A program made the translations under genes and the position numbers. The notes beneath the pieces are model-generated. The model did no database searches and was not told the origin of the DNA. It saw only the letters and a list, made by a program, of their open reading frames with translations. From the NCBI GenBank assembly GCA_903822005.1, contig CAIJNL010000025.1, forward strand, positions 84,493-148,492: a stretch of DNA of 64,000 nucleotides. Reading direction: 5' to 3'. Shown here piece after piece: positions 45,936-54,966 of the stretch. The stretch comes from an uncultured Nitrospiraceae bacterium. GTDB lineage: Bacteria > Nitrospirota > Thermodesulfovibrionia > Thermodesulfovibrionales > Dissulfurispiraceae. Position 1 is the first letter of the stretch. Each line of letters starts with the position of its first letter.

Positions 45936-46706
45936 GTGAGTATCGATTTTAAAAGAGCTGTTGATGAGCTGCAGGAATATTACATCCTGTCGGTCAAGGG
46001 CCTGTTGGGGATTTTCCGGCGTCCTTTTTACGGCAAGGACTTTATAGAGCAGATGGATTACTCGGGGGTGGGTTCACTTCTGATAGTCTGCCTGGTCTCG
46101 CTATTCATTGGCATGGCGCTTTCGCTTCAGCTGGCTGCCGAACTTTCGGTGATGGGACTCAAGATGTATACCGGCAAGGTGGTGGGCATCTCGATCATAC
46201 GGGAGATAGGGCCTGTTGCTGCAGGACTGGTCTTCGCCGGCAGGGTAGGGGCCGGCATGGCCTCAGAACTCGGGCTCATGATCCTGGGACATCAGGTTGA
46301 CTCACTCAGGGTCTTCGGAGTAGATCCGATAAAGAAGCTTGTTACCCCCAGGCTGCTCAGTTCAATCGTCATGCTCCCGGCGCTCACCATAATCGGAGAT
46401 GCGGCGGCCCTGCTTGGCGCGTATTATATAGCCGTATTCGTCAGCAACCAGAGCAGCTATGTCTACTGGACATCCATCGAGCATGTGCTGACATTCCAGA
46501 ACGTATTTTCCGGAATAGCAAAGCCTTTTGTCTTCGGGTTCATCATATCGAGCATCAGCTGTTACATGGGCCTTTCGACGTATGGCGGGGCGGTCGGACT
46601 CAGGCGCTCCACGACCAGGGCTGTTGTATATTCCATCGTGATGATTATTATCGCCGACTTTGTACTGACAAGGATTTTACTCTACGCGCTGGGGTTCTCC
46701 GTATGA
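45936..46706 (+). CDS. mlaE: MlaE-type lipid ABC transporter permease
   Basis: This 256-residue MlaE/YrbE-family permease has the conserved REIGPVAAGLVFAGRVGAG segment, five or six membrane helices and the typical VGLRRSTTRAVVYS region near the C-terminus. It forms the inner-membrane part of the Mla system, which moves phospholipids between the inner and outer membranes. The start is GTG with a weak upstream site. The ATPase gene overlaps its stop by four bases. Confidence 0.9.
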   Translation: MSIDFKRAVDELQEYYILSVKGLLGIFRRPFYGKDFIEQMDYSGVGSLLIVCLVSLFIGMALSLQLAAELSVMGLKMYTGKVVGISIIREIGPVAAGLVFAGRVGAGMASELGLMILGHQVDSLRVFGVDPIKKLVTPRLLSSIVMLPALTIIGDAAALLGAYYIAVFVSNQSSYVYWTSIEHVLTFQNVFSGIAKPFVFGFIISSISCYMGLSTYGGAVGLRRSTTRAVVYSIVMIIIADFVLTRILLYALGFSV

Positions 46707-47440
46707 TATTTCTTGACGATGTCACTTTTGGCTACGGCAAGCGGCCGGTCCTCCAGAACGCGACTCTCAAGATCGCTGCGGACGAGAGGGTTGCGATACT
46801 GGGCGGAAGCGGAGAAGGAAAGACTACCATACTGAAGCTGGTACTCAGGCTGATCAGGCCTGATTCAGGTCGCGTCAGCATAGACGGCACGGATATCACC
46901 GAAATGGCCGAGGAAGAACTGAGGGAAATACGCAGGAAATTCAGTATTGTCTTTCAGGAGGGTGCGTTGTTTGATTCTCTTAGCGTGAAAGAGAATGTCG
47001 CTTTTTGCCTCAGGGAGTTTTCGAAGATGACCGAGGAGCAGATAGATGCCAAGGTGCGTGAACTGCTCAGGGTCGTCGGAGTAGAGGCTGCCATAAACCT
47101 GATGCCTGATGAACTGAGCGGAGGCATGCACCGCAGGGTCGCGATCGCAAGGTCTCTTGCCGCGTTTGAGCCAAAGATGTTTCTTTACGATGAAGCCACC
47201 ACAGGCCTCGACCCGGTAAACGCAGAGAGGATATGCCACCTGATAAATGAACTCTGCAAGGAAGGGACTGGACTGATCATCGTCACTCATAAGGTAATTG
47301 ACGCCCTGAGGGTGGCCGGCAGGTTCCTTTTTTTGCTGAACGGAAGGATTGTCTTTGATGGCAACAAAGATGCCCTGTTGGGCTCGGACAATCCCGCGAT
47401 AGTAGAATTCCTGAACGAGTTCCGGTACGAGGTGAAATAA
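46703..47440 (+). CDS. mlaF: MlaF-type lipid ABC transporter ATPase
   Basis: This 245-residue ABC ATPase has Walker A GGSGEGKTT, Q-loop FQEGALFDSLSV, signature ELSGGMHRR and Walker B MFLYDEATTGLDP followed by the His switch (VTHK). The MlaF-like features include LFDSLSVKENV after the Q-loop and the GMHRR signature variant. It energises the MlaE permease. Its ATG overlaps the mlaE stop codon, and mlaD follows after 117 bp. Confidence 0.92.
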   Translation: MIFLDDVTFGYGKRPVLQNATLKIAADERVAILGGSGEGKTTILKLVLRLIRPDSGRVSIDGTDITEMAEEELREIRRKFSIVFQEGALFDSLSVKENVAFCLREFSKMTEEQIDAKVRELLRVVGVEAAINLMPDELSGGMHRRVAIARSLAAFEPKMFLYDEATTGLDPVNAERICHLINELCKEGTGLIIVTHKVIDALRVAGRFLFLLNGRIVFDGNKDALLGSDNPAIVEFLNEFRYEVK

Positions 47441-47557
47441 GAGTATAGTAAAAGAGAGAGGCTGCGGGGTTCCGGGGAGCGTCAGCGGCTTATCTGTATT
47501 TAACCACCGACTTTTGACATTTACAGTGGCCGGATTATTAAAGAGGGGTAGAAAACA

Positions 47558-48436
47558 ATGTTCGACATGAAGAAACATCTAATGTGGTCCAAGCTTAAGG
47601 TAGGCGCTGTTGTAACCGCTGCGCTCCTCGTGGTTCTGATAACGGTTCTTTTCGCCGGCAGCCTCGAAAATCTCTTTTCGAAGAATATCACCATATTCGC
47701 CCAGATCAAGGATGTGCGCGGTCTCAGGAGCGGCTCGCCTGTATGGCTGTCGGGTATAGAGGTAGGCTCGGTCAAGGACATCCGTCTCCATCCCGAATAC
47801 GGTACGCTTGTTACCCTGGCCATCAGTGGCGACGCGGCGGCATTTGTAAAAAAAGACTCAACCGCTACTGTTATGACCATGGGACTGCTCGGCGATAAAT
47901 ATGTCGAGATCAGCAACGGCACCGAAAAAAGCGACGCTGTGGGGCCCAAGGATGTGCTCAAGGGTAAGGTTCAGCTCGAGATGGGAGATATTGTCGAGGC
48001 CACGGCTGGATCGCTCGCCAAGGTTTCGGATGTAATAGAACAGCTGGGCATAATTGTTAGAAAGATCGACAACACCGAGGGCACTATCGGAAAGCTGCTG
48101 AATGACCCCTCTGTTTATAATAACCTCAGGGATTCCACAAGATCGCTTTCGGTTACCCTCCACGAAATAGAGACCTCTCAGGGCACCCTGAGGCAGCTAA
48201 TAAAGGACCCCACGCTATACAATAATCTCGACAAGGCCTCCCGTAACCTCACGACTGTGCTCGAAGGAATCGAGTCTGGCAAAGGAACGGCCGGCAAGCT
48301 GTTAAAGGATGAAGAGATGGCAAGACAGCTGAAGGAAGCGGTTACGGGGCTGAATCAGGTCCTGACCGAAGCGAAGGACCTTTTGGCTGACATAAAGGCG
48401 CGCCCGAAGAAATATTTCAAGTTCAGCGTCTTTTAG
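47558..48436 (+). CDS. mlaD: MlaD-type MCE-domain lipid-binding protein
   Basis: This 292-residue protein has one N-terminal membrane anchor (about 11-33) and an MCE domain (about 42-122, with VWLSGIEVGSVKDI and MGLLGDKYVEIS). A long, probably helical C-terminal region follows, with repeated NNLRDSTRSL/NNLDKASRNL-like heptads. MCE proteins form hexameric rings that pass lipids across the periplasm. The extended C-terminus is longer than in E. coli MlaD (183 residues) and may form a needle or tunnel (inference). No mlaB or mlaC gene follows. Confidence 0.9.
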   Translation: MFDMKKHLMWSKLKVGAVVTAALLVVLITVLFAGSLENLFSKNITIFAQIKDVRGLRSGSPVWLSGIEVGSVKDIRLHPEYGTLVTLAISGDAAAFVKKDSTATVMTMGLLGDKYVEISNGTEKSDAVGPKDVLKGKVQLEMGDIVEATAGSLAKVSDVIEQLGIIVRKIDNTEGTIGKLLNDPSVYNNLRDSTRSLSVTLHEIETSQGTLRQLIKDPTLYNNLDKASRNLTTVLEGIESGKGTAGKLLKDEEMARQLKEAVTGLNQVLTEAKDLLADIKARPKKYFKFSVF

Positions 48437-48462
48437 AGACAACAGCAGGCATGTGAGCAGGC

Positions 48463-49095
48463 TTATTCGGTCAGACCGCTCTGGATGGCGTAGTGCGTGA
48501 GTTCAGAGTTGTTTTTCAGGTCCATCTTTTCGAGTATGCGCGTCCTGTAAGTGCTGACCGTTTTGGCGCTGAGGTTCAGTTCAGCGGCTATCTGCTTGCC
48601 CGTTTTGCCAGAAGCGATCATGCAAAGGATCTGGTATTCCCGTTCTGACAGTTTTTCGTGGAGCGGTTTTCCGGAGTCATCACCCAGATTGACAACCAGC
48701 TTCTCGGCCAACGCTGCGCTTATGTATTTGCCCCCGGATGAGACCTTCCGGATAGCGGTTATAAGTTCTGTCGGGGCGCTCTCTTTTGAGAGATAGCCGG
48801 ATGCCCCGCCCCTGAAAGAACGGATAGCATAAACATCCTCCGGGTACATGCTCAGGATCAGAACAGGCAGGGCAGGCTTGATTTCCTTTAATTCCTTCAG
48901 AATATCGAGCCCGCTTCGGCCCGGCATTGAGATGTCCAGAACTATAATGTCGTAGTCTCCGGTTTTTATCCTGGCAATGGCCTCATCACCATCAGCGGCC
49001 TCGCCGGCCACCACAATGTCTTTTGTGTCTGCCAGTATCTGTTTCAGGCCTTCCCTTACAATTGCGTGGTCTTCGGTAAAAAAAACTCTTATCAT
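48463..49095 (-). CDS. NarL/FixJ-family response regulator
   Basis: This 210-residue regulator has a receiver domain with acidic residues FTEDH, phosphoacceptor Asp54 (VLDISMPGRSG) and conserved Thr/Ser and Lys (SKES), and a LuxR-type helix-turn-helix (about 147-205, starting LSEREYQILCMIASGKTGKQ). AAGGGGA upstream supports the start. No histidine kinase is adjacent, so it is an orphan regulator. Its targets are unknown. It is convergent with mlaD and divergent from def. Confidence 0.92.
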   Translation of the reverse strand: MIRVFFTEDHAIVREGLKQILADTKDIVVAGEAADGDEAIARIKTGDYDIIVLDISMPGRSGLDILKELKEIKPALPVLILSMYPEDVYAIRSFRGGASGYLSKESAPTELITAIRKVSSGGKYISAALAEKLVVNLGDDSGKPLHEKLSEREYQILCMIASGKTGKQIAAELNLSAKTVSTYRTRILEKMDLKNNSELTHYAIQSGLTE

Positions 49096-49287
49096 TTGCG
49101 TCCCCTTGTATAGCCTGTCCCGAAGCGTCTTTATAATGCTGCGTGGGGTTGTTTAGCTTATTAACGGACAATCGAATTCATGATGCGAAGGCAACCCATG
49201 CAGGCATTATAACAGGTACTTTACAACGTTTGTAAAAATATTTCAACAGGCGCAGGCTGCCGTTGCCGGGCCCATAAACCCGTATGT

Positions 49288-49293
49288 TATAAT
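49288..49293 (+). promoter_or_regulatory. -10 element suggesting a leaderless def transcript
   Basis: TATAAT ends 5 bases before the def ATG at 49299, and no Shine-Dalgarno sequence is present. Transcription would start at or next to the A of the ATG. The -35 is weak (TTGCCG, 19-bp spacing). Confidence 0.45.
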
Positions 49294-49298
49294 TAATT

Positions 49299-49811
49299 AT
49301 GGCCATACTAGAAGTGAGAAAATACCCTGATGACGTGTTGCGGCAGAAGTCCGGCCCCGTCGAAAAGGACGACAAAGGCTTGCAGCTTCTCATAGATGAC
49401 ATGATAGAGACGATGCATGCTTCATTTGGAATAGGTCTTGCCGCTCCCCAGGTTGGCGTGCACAAGAGGCTGATCGTTGTCGACATCAGCCATTATGATG
49501 AAGAGCGGGACCTGCTCGTGCTGATAAATCCTGAAATCGGGCTCGCCGAGGAACTTGTAGACTCTGAAGAGGGATGTCTCAGCGTGCCGGAGTTTACAGC
49601 GCATATTAAAAGGGCCGGAAGGGTCGTTGTAAAGGGTCTGGACAGGGATGGGAATTCGATAGAGATAGAGGCAACAGGTATTCTTGCGAGGGCCTTGCAG
49701 CATGAAATAGACCATCTGGACGGAGTACTTATTATAGATCGTATGAGCGCCATAAAACGCGAATTTTTTGAAAAACGCCACCAAAAGGCGCTTAAAGAGG
49801 CAAAGGACTGA
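49299..49811 (+). CDS. def: peptide deformylase
   Basis: This 170-residue enzyme has all three deformylase motifs: GIGLAAPQVG, EGCLS with metal ligand Cys93, and QHEIDH with His135, Glu136 and His139. Each is offset by 3 from E. coli numbering. It removes the formyl group from nascent proteins, using Fe(II) or another divalent metal. fmt follows after 46 bp, the usual pairing of formylation and deformylation genes. No ribosome-binding site is visible; a -10 close to the ATG suggests leaderless translation. Confidence 0.95.
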   Translation: MAILEVRKYPDDVLRQKSGPVEKDDKGLQLLIDDMIETMHASFGIGLAAPQVGVHKRLIVVDISHYDEERDLLVLINPEIGLAEELVDSEEGCLSVPEFTAHIKRAGRVVVKGLDRDGNSIEIEATGILARALQHEIDHLDGVLIIDRMSAIKREFFEKRHQKALKEAKD

Positions 49812-49857
49812 GAACGGGCGATTGTTCGATCAAGCCGGGATCTAAAGAGAGGTTGTC

Positions 49858-50781
49858 GTGGCAATAATCTTCATTGGGACGCCCGAGTTTGCGGTACCTT
49901 CACTTCGCGCGCTGATTGATGAAAAGGAAGACATATCCCTGGTAGTCACCCAGCCTGACAGGGTAAAGGGCAGGGGCCATATGCTTTCTTCTCCTCCTGT
50001 AAAGGACCTGGCAGTAAATCGCGGCATCCGTGTAATACAGCCCGAAAAGGTCCGGACGCAGGATTTTTACGCGGAACTTGCGGGGTATGCTCCGGAATTT
50101 ATCGTAGTGGTCGCCTATGGAAGGATACTGCCCAAAAATATTCTCGATCTGCCTGCGGGAGGGTGTATAAATGTGCATGCCTCACTCCTGCCGAAATATC
50201 GCGGTGCGGCGCCCATCCAGTGGGCGTTAATACGCGGCGAAAAGCTCACCGGAGTGACCACCATGATGATGGATGAAGGAGTGGATACAGGAGACATGCT
50301 TCTCCAGTCGAGCCTGGATATAGAAGCCGATGACGATGCCTGCACGCTTTCTGCAAGGCTGTCGGAACTGGGAGCCCGGACGCTTGTCGAAACCCTGAAG
50401 GGTCTGAGGGCAGGAGCAGTCAGGCCGATGCCGCAGACGGGAGAGTCCGGACTCGCTCCTATTCTCAGGAAAGAGGACGGAGTGATCGACTGGCAGCAGG
50501 GCGCGGAAGGAATTGCGGACTTTATACGTGGCATGAATCCCTGGCCGGCAGCTGTCAGCTGTCTTGGCGATGCGAAAATAAAGATTATCAGGGCGAAAGC
50601 TGTTGAAGGCAGGGGTGTGCCTGGCAGGGTAGAAAAAGCGTCCGGCGGAATACTGCTCATCGGTACATCGGACGGGCTCTTAAAGGTCGAAGAACTCCAG
50701 CCCGAAGGTAAGAAGGCAATGACAGCCGCCTCTTTTCTTGCCGGCAGAAGATTGAAGGAGGGCGATGAGAAATTTTCTTAG
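49858..50781 (+). CDS. fmt: methionyl-tRNA formyltransferase
   Basis: This 307-residue protein has the formyltransferase Rossmann domain with IIFIGTPEFAVPSL, the catalytic-site pattern NVHASLLPKYRGAAPIQWA and GVTTMMMDEGVDTGDM, and a C-terminal OB-like domain. It formylates initiator Met-tRNA with 10-formyl-tetrahydrofolate. The start is GTG after a weak AGAGAGG. The last 17 bases overlap the DUF116 gene, so the two are translationally coupled. Confidence 0.95.
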   Translation: MAIIFIGTPEFAVPSLRALIDEKEDISLVVTQPDRVKGRGHMLSSPPVKDLAVNRGIRVIQPEKVRTQDFYAELAGYAPEFIVVVAYGRILPKNILDLPAGGCINVHASLLPKYRGAAPIQWALIRGEKLTGVTTMMMDEGVDTGDMLLQSSLDIEADDDACTLSARLSELGARTLVETLKGLRAGAVRPMPQTGESGLAPILRKEDGVIDWQQGAEGIADFIRGMNPWPAAVSCLGDAKIKIIRAKAVEGRGVPGRVEKASGGILLIGTSDGLLKVEELQPEGKKAMTAASFLAGRRLKEGDEKFS

Positions 50782-51310
50782 GGGTCTTGTGCTGAAGGTG
50801 CTTTACCCTCTCATGATGCTCGTCGGCGCTTTTTTCAGGGGACGGCGTGAAAGCCTGCAGGTTTTTGTCATCAGGCTGAACAACCGGCTTGTCATGGCGG
50901 GAAAATACAGGGCCGGCTCGATGCTGATCCTGTTGCCTCACTGCATTCAGGTGAGCGAATGCGATGTCAGGATCACGCACAACATAGCCAATTGCAAAAG
51001 ATGCGGCAGGTGCGGCATCAGCGATCTCATTGCCATATCGGAACGGGAAGGGGTAAAACTCTTTGTGGCAACCGGCGGCACCATTGCGCGCCGCATAGTG
51101 AAAGACAGCAGGCCGGATGCCATCATTGCCGTCGCCTGCGAAAGGGACCTCAGCGGCGGCATTGTGGACACATTTCCCCTGCCGGTCATCGGCATACTCA
51201 ACGAACGGCCCTTCGGCCCATGTCTTGATACAAAGGTGGACATGAAGAAGGTCGAAGAGGCGATTACTTTTTTTGCGGGCAGGCAAGGGCAGGATGAAAG
51301 GAAGGAGTGA
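50765..51310 (+). CDS. DUF116 family cysteine-rich protein
   Basis: This 181-residue protein has a hydrophobic N-terminal stretch (about 8-22) and a cysteine-rich core: LPHCIQVSEC, NCKRCGRCG, VACERDL and GPC. This matches DUF116, a family of unknown function in which these Cys residues probably bind metal or an iron-sulfur cluster. It overlaps fmt at its start and rsmB at its stop (GTGA), so it is embedded in a translation-related operon. What it contributes there is not known. Confidence 0.85.
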   Translation: MRNFLRGLVLKVLYPLMMLVGAFFRGRRESLQVFVIRLNNRLVMAGKYRAGSMLILLPHCIQVSECDVRITHNIANCKRCGRCGISDLIAISEREGVKLFVATGGTIARRIVKDSRPDAIIAVACERDLSGGIVDTFPLPVIGILNERPFGPCLDTKVDMKKVEEAITFFAGRQGQDERKE

Positions 51311-52704
51311 ATACAAGACATCTTGCAGTCATGGCATTGTCGCGCATTTTCGGAAGCCGGGAAAGACCGAAGGATGTTCTTGATGAATTGGGCTCCGGTC
51401 TCGACGAACGCGAGCGCTCGTTTCTCATGGAACTTGTGTATGGAACACTAAGATACAGGGACTATCTCGACTGGCTGCTCTCTCCATTTCTGAAAAAGCC
51501 GTCCGGTCTTTCCGACGAAACCCTCAATAATCTCAGGGCCGCGGTCTATCAGTTCAATTTTACCCGTGTGCCCGAATGGGCGGCGGTCGATGAAGCGGTC
51601 AATATCGGCAAGAAAAAAGGCGGCAATGCTCCGCTCGTGAATGCCGTGCTCAGGAGCTATCTGCGCGGCAGACAGAAGGCCGATAATCCCTGCCCGGCAG
51701 ATGAGACCGCCAAACTCGCCATTATGACATCCCATCCTCTCTGGATTGTGCGCAGATGGACCGCAAGGCTCGGCATGGAAGAAGCCGGAATGCTCGCTGC
51801 AAGGAACAACGAAATTCCCGAACTCACCCTCAGGATAGACGGCGACCGCGGAGAGGCATTACGCCTGCTTGCGGATGCAGGGATAGATGCTGTTGCGACA
51901 AGATATTCTCCGTCAGGCGTTATTATCAGGGGACGGAAAAAGGAAGTCTCCGAAAGCAGCCCTGCACATGCTGACAATATTTCCGAAGAGGCTGGATACA
52001 GGCGTGTCCCGCTCAATCAGGTCCCTCTTGATCCGGCGTCATTTGTAGTGCAGGATGAAGCGGCGCAAATGATATCCTGGCTGCTCGATCCGCAGCAGGG
52101 CGAGAGGATACTGGATGCCTGTGCGGCGCCGGGCGGCAAGGCGACGCATATAGCAAGGCTCATGCGGGATGAGGGTGAAGTTGTTGCAGTCGATATAGAC
52201 CCTGCGCGCGCAGAAAAGATTACCGCGAATGTTTCGCGGCTCGGCCTGAAATCGGTACGGGTCATGACCGGCGATATTGGCAAGGGTATTATAGAAGGCA
52301 GCTTTGACAGGGTCCTGCTCGACGCCCCATGCTCGTCAATAGGCGTCATAAGAAGGAACCCTGACGTTAAGTACAGACATGGCGAGGCCGATTTGCGGCG
52401 TTTCGGGGCCCTGCAGCTCGGCTTGCTGAAAAGCGCCGCCGGGTATATAAAAAAAGGCGGCATTATGGTATATTCTGTATGCTCTACCGAGCCTGAAGAG
52501 GGCGAGGATGTTATCAGGGCTTTTTTACAGGCGCGTGCCGGTTTTAGTATTATAGAGAGTGGTTACGCTTTTCTCGGCCAATTCGCCTGCAGGGACGTGG
52601 GGGGGCATCTCTTTTATCGCACCTGGCCGCATAAGGTCGGCCAAAGCATTGAAACGGGATACGGGATGGATGGTTTTTTCGCGGCCCGCATCAAGAGGGA
52701 CTGA
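51307..52704 (+). CDS. rsmB: 16S rRNA m5C967 methyltransferase
   Basis: This 465-residue protein has an N-terminal NusB-like RNA-binding domain (about 5-135) and a SAM-dependent methyltransferase domain: DACAAPGGKATHIA, VAVDIDPARAEK, DAPCSSIGV with Cys342, and CSTEPEEGED with catalytic Cys392. The two Cys are 50 residues apart, as in E. coli RsmB (325/375). It methylates C967 of 16S rRNA. The GTG start overlaps the DUF116 stop; the stop overlaps the next ATG by one base. Confidence 0.92.
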   Translation: MNTRHLAVMALSRIFGSRERPKDVLDELGSGLDERERSFLMELVYGTLRYRDYLDWLLSPFLKKPSGLSDETLNNLRAAVYQFNFTRVPEWAAVDEAVNIGKKKGGNAPLVNAVLRSYLRGRQKADNPCPADETAKLAIMTSHPLWIVRRWTARLGMEEAGMLAARNNEIPELTLRIDGDRGEALRLLADAGIDAVATRYSPSGVIIRGRKKEVSESSPAHADNISEEAGYRRVPLNQVPLDPASFVVQDEAAQMISWLLDPQQGERILDACAAPGGKATHIARLMRDEGEVVAVDIDPARAEKITANVSRLGLKSVRVMTGDIGKGIIEGSFDRVLLDAPCSSIGVIRRNPDVKYRHGEADLRRFGALQLGLLKSAAGYIKKGGIMVYSVCSTEPEEGEDVIRAFLQARAGFSIIESGYAFLGQFACRDVGGHLFYRTWPHKVGQSIETGYGMDGFFAARIKRD

Positions 52705-53219
52705 TGAACAGATTCGTAAAGATACCGCTCTATATAGGGATTCTTTTTTTGCTCGGCATGCTTGCCGGGCATCTTACATTCAAGCTGCTCAGTTTCAGCA
52801 ATACTGTTGAGGTGCCGGATCTCAGGGGCAAGACTGTGGCCGATGCCGTTAATCTCCTGCAGAAAAAGGGCCTTCATATGCTCGGGGCTGCAGAGGACTT
52901 TGACTCGGATGCGCCGGCAGGCACCATATCGCGGCAGGACATCCCTGCTGCCAGCAATGTAAAGGAAGGTCGAGGCATAAAGGTTGTTGTAAGCAAAGGC
53001 CCTCGGGTACAGTATGTTCCTGATATAGTCGGCATGAAGCTGGAAGATGCCGGGGCGCTGCTGCTGGCAAGGGGCATAAGAATAGCAAAGACCATATATG
53101 TTCATTCCGAAATAGACAAAAATATCATCATAGCCCAGAGGCCCGAGAGCGAGGAAAAGGGAGGCGACAATTTCCGAGTGGTGGTGAGCCTGGGAAGTTT
53201 TGAGGAGGACAAAAAGTGA
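52704..53219 (+). CDS. PASTA-domain membrane protein
   Basis: This 171-residue protein has an N-terminal membrane helix (about 8-25) and two PASTA domains (about 30-97 and 98-168), marked by VEVPDLRGKTVADAVNLLQ and VQYVPDIVGMKLEDAGALL. PASTA domains bind peptidoglycan or muropeptides in penicillin-binding proteins and Ser/Thr kinases, but here no kinase or transpeptidase domain is attached. It would sit in the inner membrane with the domains outside. Its genes on both sides, rsmB and rpe, overlap it. Confidence 0.87.
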   Translation: MNRFVKIPLYIGILFLLGMLAGHLTFKLLSFSNTVEVPDLRGKTVADAVNLLQKKGLHMLGAAEDFDSDAPAGTISRQDIPAASNVKEGRGIKVVVSKGPRVQYVPDIVGMKLEDAGALLLARGIRIAKTIYVHSEIDKNIIIAQRPESEEKGGDNFRVVVSLGSFEEDKK

Positions 53220-53860
53220 TAAGGATTGCTCCGTCAATACTGTCTGCCGATTTCATGAAGCTCGGCGATGAGATCAGGGCCGCTGAGGCGGCAGGCGCAG
53301 ATATGCTGCACATTGATGTGATGGACGGCCATTTTGTGCCAAACATAACGGTCGGGCCGATGATCGTGGCTGGCATAAAAAAGATCACGAAGCTGCCTCT
53401 CGATGTGCATCTGATGATATCCGATCCGGATAAATACCTACAGGCCTTTGTGCAGGCGGGTTCTGATTATCTCACCGTCCATGTCGAAGCTGCCGGGCAC
53501 CTGCATCGCACCATCCAGTGCATAAAGGAGAGCGGGACCAAGGCAGGGGTCTCTCTTAATCCGGCCACACCCTTGTGCAGTCTCGATTATGTGCTTGCTG
53601 ATGCCGACCTTGTCCTCATCATGTCGGTCAACCCCGGTTTTGGCGGGCAGGAATTTATCCCTGCGGCCATTGACAAGATCAGGGACCTCAAGGGAATGAT
53701 CAGGGACAAGGGTCTTTCAACCCTGATCTCTGTTGACGGCGGGGTCAAGGCTGACAACGCTGCGGCTATCGCGGCAGCCGGGGCCGATGTCCTCGTTATG
53801 GGGTCTGCTTTTTTCGGGTCGGGTGATTATGCCTCACTTGTAAAGAAGGTGAAGAAATAA
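53216..53860 (+). CDS. rpe: ribulose-phosphate 3-epimerase
   Basis: This 214-residue TIM-barrel protein has the Rpe signatures IAPSILSADFMKLGDEI, MLHIDVMDGHFVPNITVGP, VHLMISDPDKY, MSVNPGFGGQ and SVDGGVKADNA. It interconverts ribulose-5-phosphate and xylulose-5-phosphate in the pentose phosphate pathway. GTG overlaps the PASTA gene stop by four bases, so it is translationally coupled. Length and catalytic Asp/His residues are normal. Confidence 0.95.
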   Translation: MIRIAPSILSADFMKLGDEIRAAEAAGADMLHIDVMDGHFVPNITVGPMIVAGIKKITKLPLDVHLMISDPDKYLQAFVQAGSDYLTVHVEAAGHLHRTIQCIKESGTKAGVSLNPATPLCSLDYVLADADLVLIMSVNPGFGGQEFIPAAIDKIRDLKGMIRDKGLSTLISVDGGVKADNAAAIAAAGADVLVMGSAFFGSGDYASLVKKVKK

Positions 53861-53862
53861 TA

Positions 53863-54966
53863 ATGGACAACGCGATTTATGATCTGATAGAAAAGGCCGA
53901 AAAGCTGCGGCGCAAATCCGACTATAAAGGGGCGCTTGCCATTTTCAAAAAGGCGGCCTCGGTTTCCCGCAGGAGAAAAGATCCGGGCGGGCTTCTTGAT
54001 TCTGTAATGGCTGCCGGCGATGTCTGCCGCATCATGGGTGATTTTGACAATGCAGTAGAATATTATACCGAGGCGCTCGAAATATGCGATGGACTGTGTG
54101 ATGACCTGACTGCGGCTGACGCCATGGTCGGGCTGGGACTTTCCTACAGGGCGGTGGGCATGTGGCAGAAGGCAGTCCGCCTGATTACAAAGGCCCGGAA
54201 GACATACACTGCCGCGGGCGACAAAAAAGGCCTTGCCTTTGCCCTTTGGGCCGAGGCCGGATCATTGCGTGTTGCCGGGAAGATGCCTGCTGCCATCAAT
54301 ACCTTTATGGAAGCCAGGCGCATCTTCATTTCAGCCGGATTCGATTCAGGTCTGGCCTATACCCTGGCCGGCCTTGGCGGGGCGCATCGTGTTGCGGGAA
54401 AAACAGCAGATTCATTAAGGTATTACCTCGAAGCTAACGACCTGTTCAGGGAACTGCGCGATACTTTCGGCATTGCCTATACTCATTGCGGCATAGGCAA
54501 TGCGCACCGGATGAACGGCGACTACGGTAAGGCGCTCGGCCATTTCAGGAAAGCAGCCAGGCTTTACGAGTCGATAGGAGACATAGTCAGCTATTCCTAC
54601 ACGCTATGGAGCCTTGCGACGCTCTGCAAGATGAAAGGCGACCTGGCCGGGGCAGCGATGCATATAGCCGAGGCGCGCAGGAATTTCAGAAAGACGAAAG
54701 ACCCAAGGGGTATAATTTATTGCGATCTGGCCGACGGGGAAGCGGCATGGATGGACGGGAAAAGAGATGCGGCCAAAAAGCTGCTCCAGACCGCTCTTGT
54801 CAGCGCTGTTACTCACAAGTTCAGGCTTGAGGAGTGCCATGCTCGTCTGCTGCTTGCCAACATCATGAGTGAATACAGGAAAGGAGATGCGGCCAAAGGC
54901 ACTTCGTGCTACCGTAAAATCGGTCTGGATTTGTGCCTGAACACGATGCCCTTCAACATACCATGA
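53863..54966 (+). CDS. tetratricopeptide-repeat protein
   Basis: This 367-residue protein is built almost entirely of TPR-type helix pairs, with repeated patterns such as DFDNAVEYYTEALEICDG, YGKALGHFRKAARLYESIGD and AAMHIAEARRNFRKTKD. Each repeat is about 40 residues, like those of Rapsyn/LGN- or MalT-type repeats. There is no signal peptide or catalytic domain. It probably acts as a cytoplasmic scaffold; the partner is unknown. It begins 3 bp after rpe and overlaps pgsA by four bases. Confidence 0.82.
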   Translation: MDNAIYDLIEKAEKLRRKSDYKGALAIFKKAASVSRRRKDPGGLLDSVMAAGDVCRIMGDFDNAVEYYTEALEICDGLCDDLTAADAMVGLGLSYRAVGMWQKAVRLITKARKTYTAAGDKKGLAFALWAEAGSLRVAGKMPAAINTFMEARRIFISAGFDSGLAYTLAGLGGAHRVAGKTADSLRYYLEANDLFRELRDTFGIAYTHCGIGNAHRMNGDYGKALGHFRKAARLYESIGDIVSYSYTLWSLATLCKMKGDLAGAAMHIAEARRNFRKTKDPRGIIYCDLADGEAAWMDGKRDAAKKLLQTALVSAVTHKFRLEECHARLLLANIMSEYRKGDAAKGTSCYRKIGLDLCLNTMPFNIP

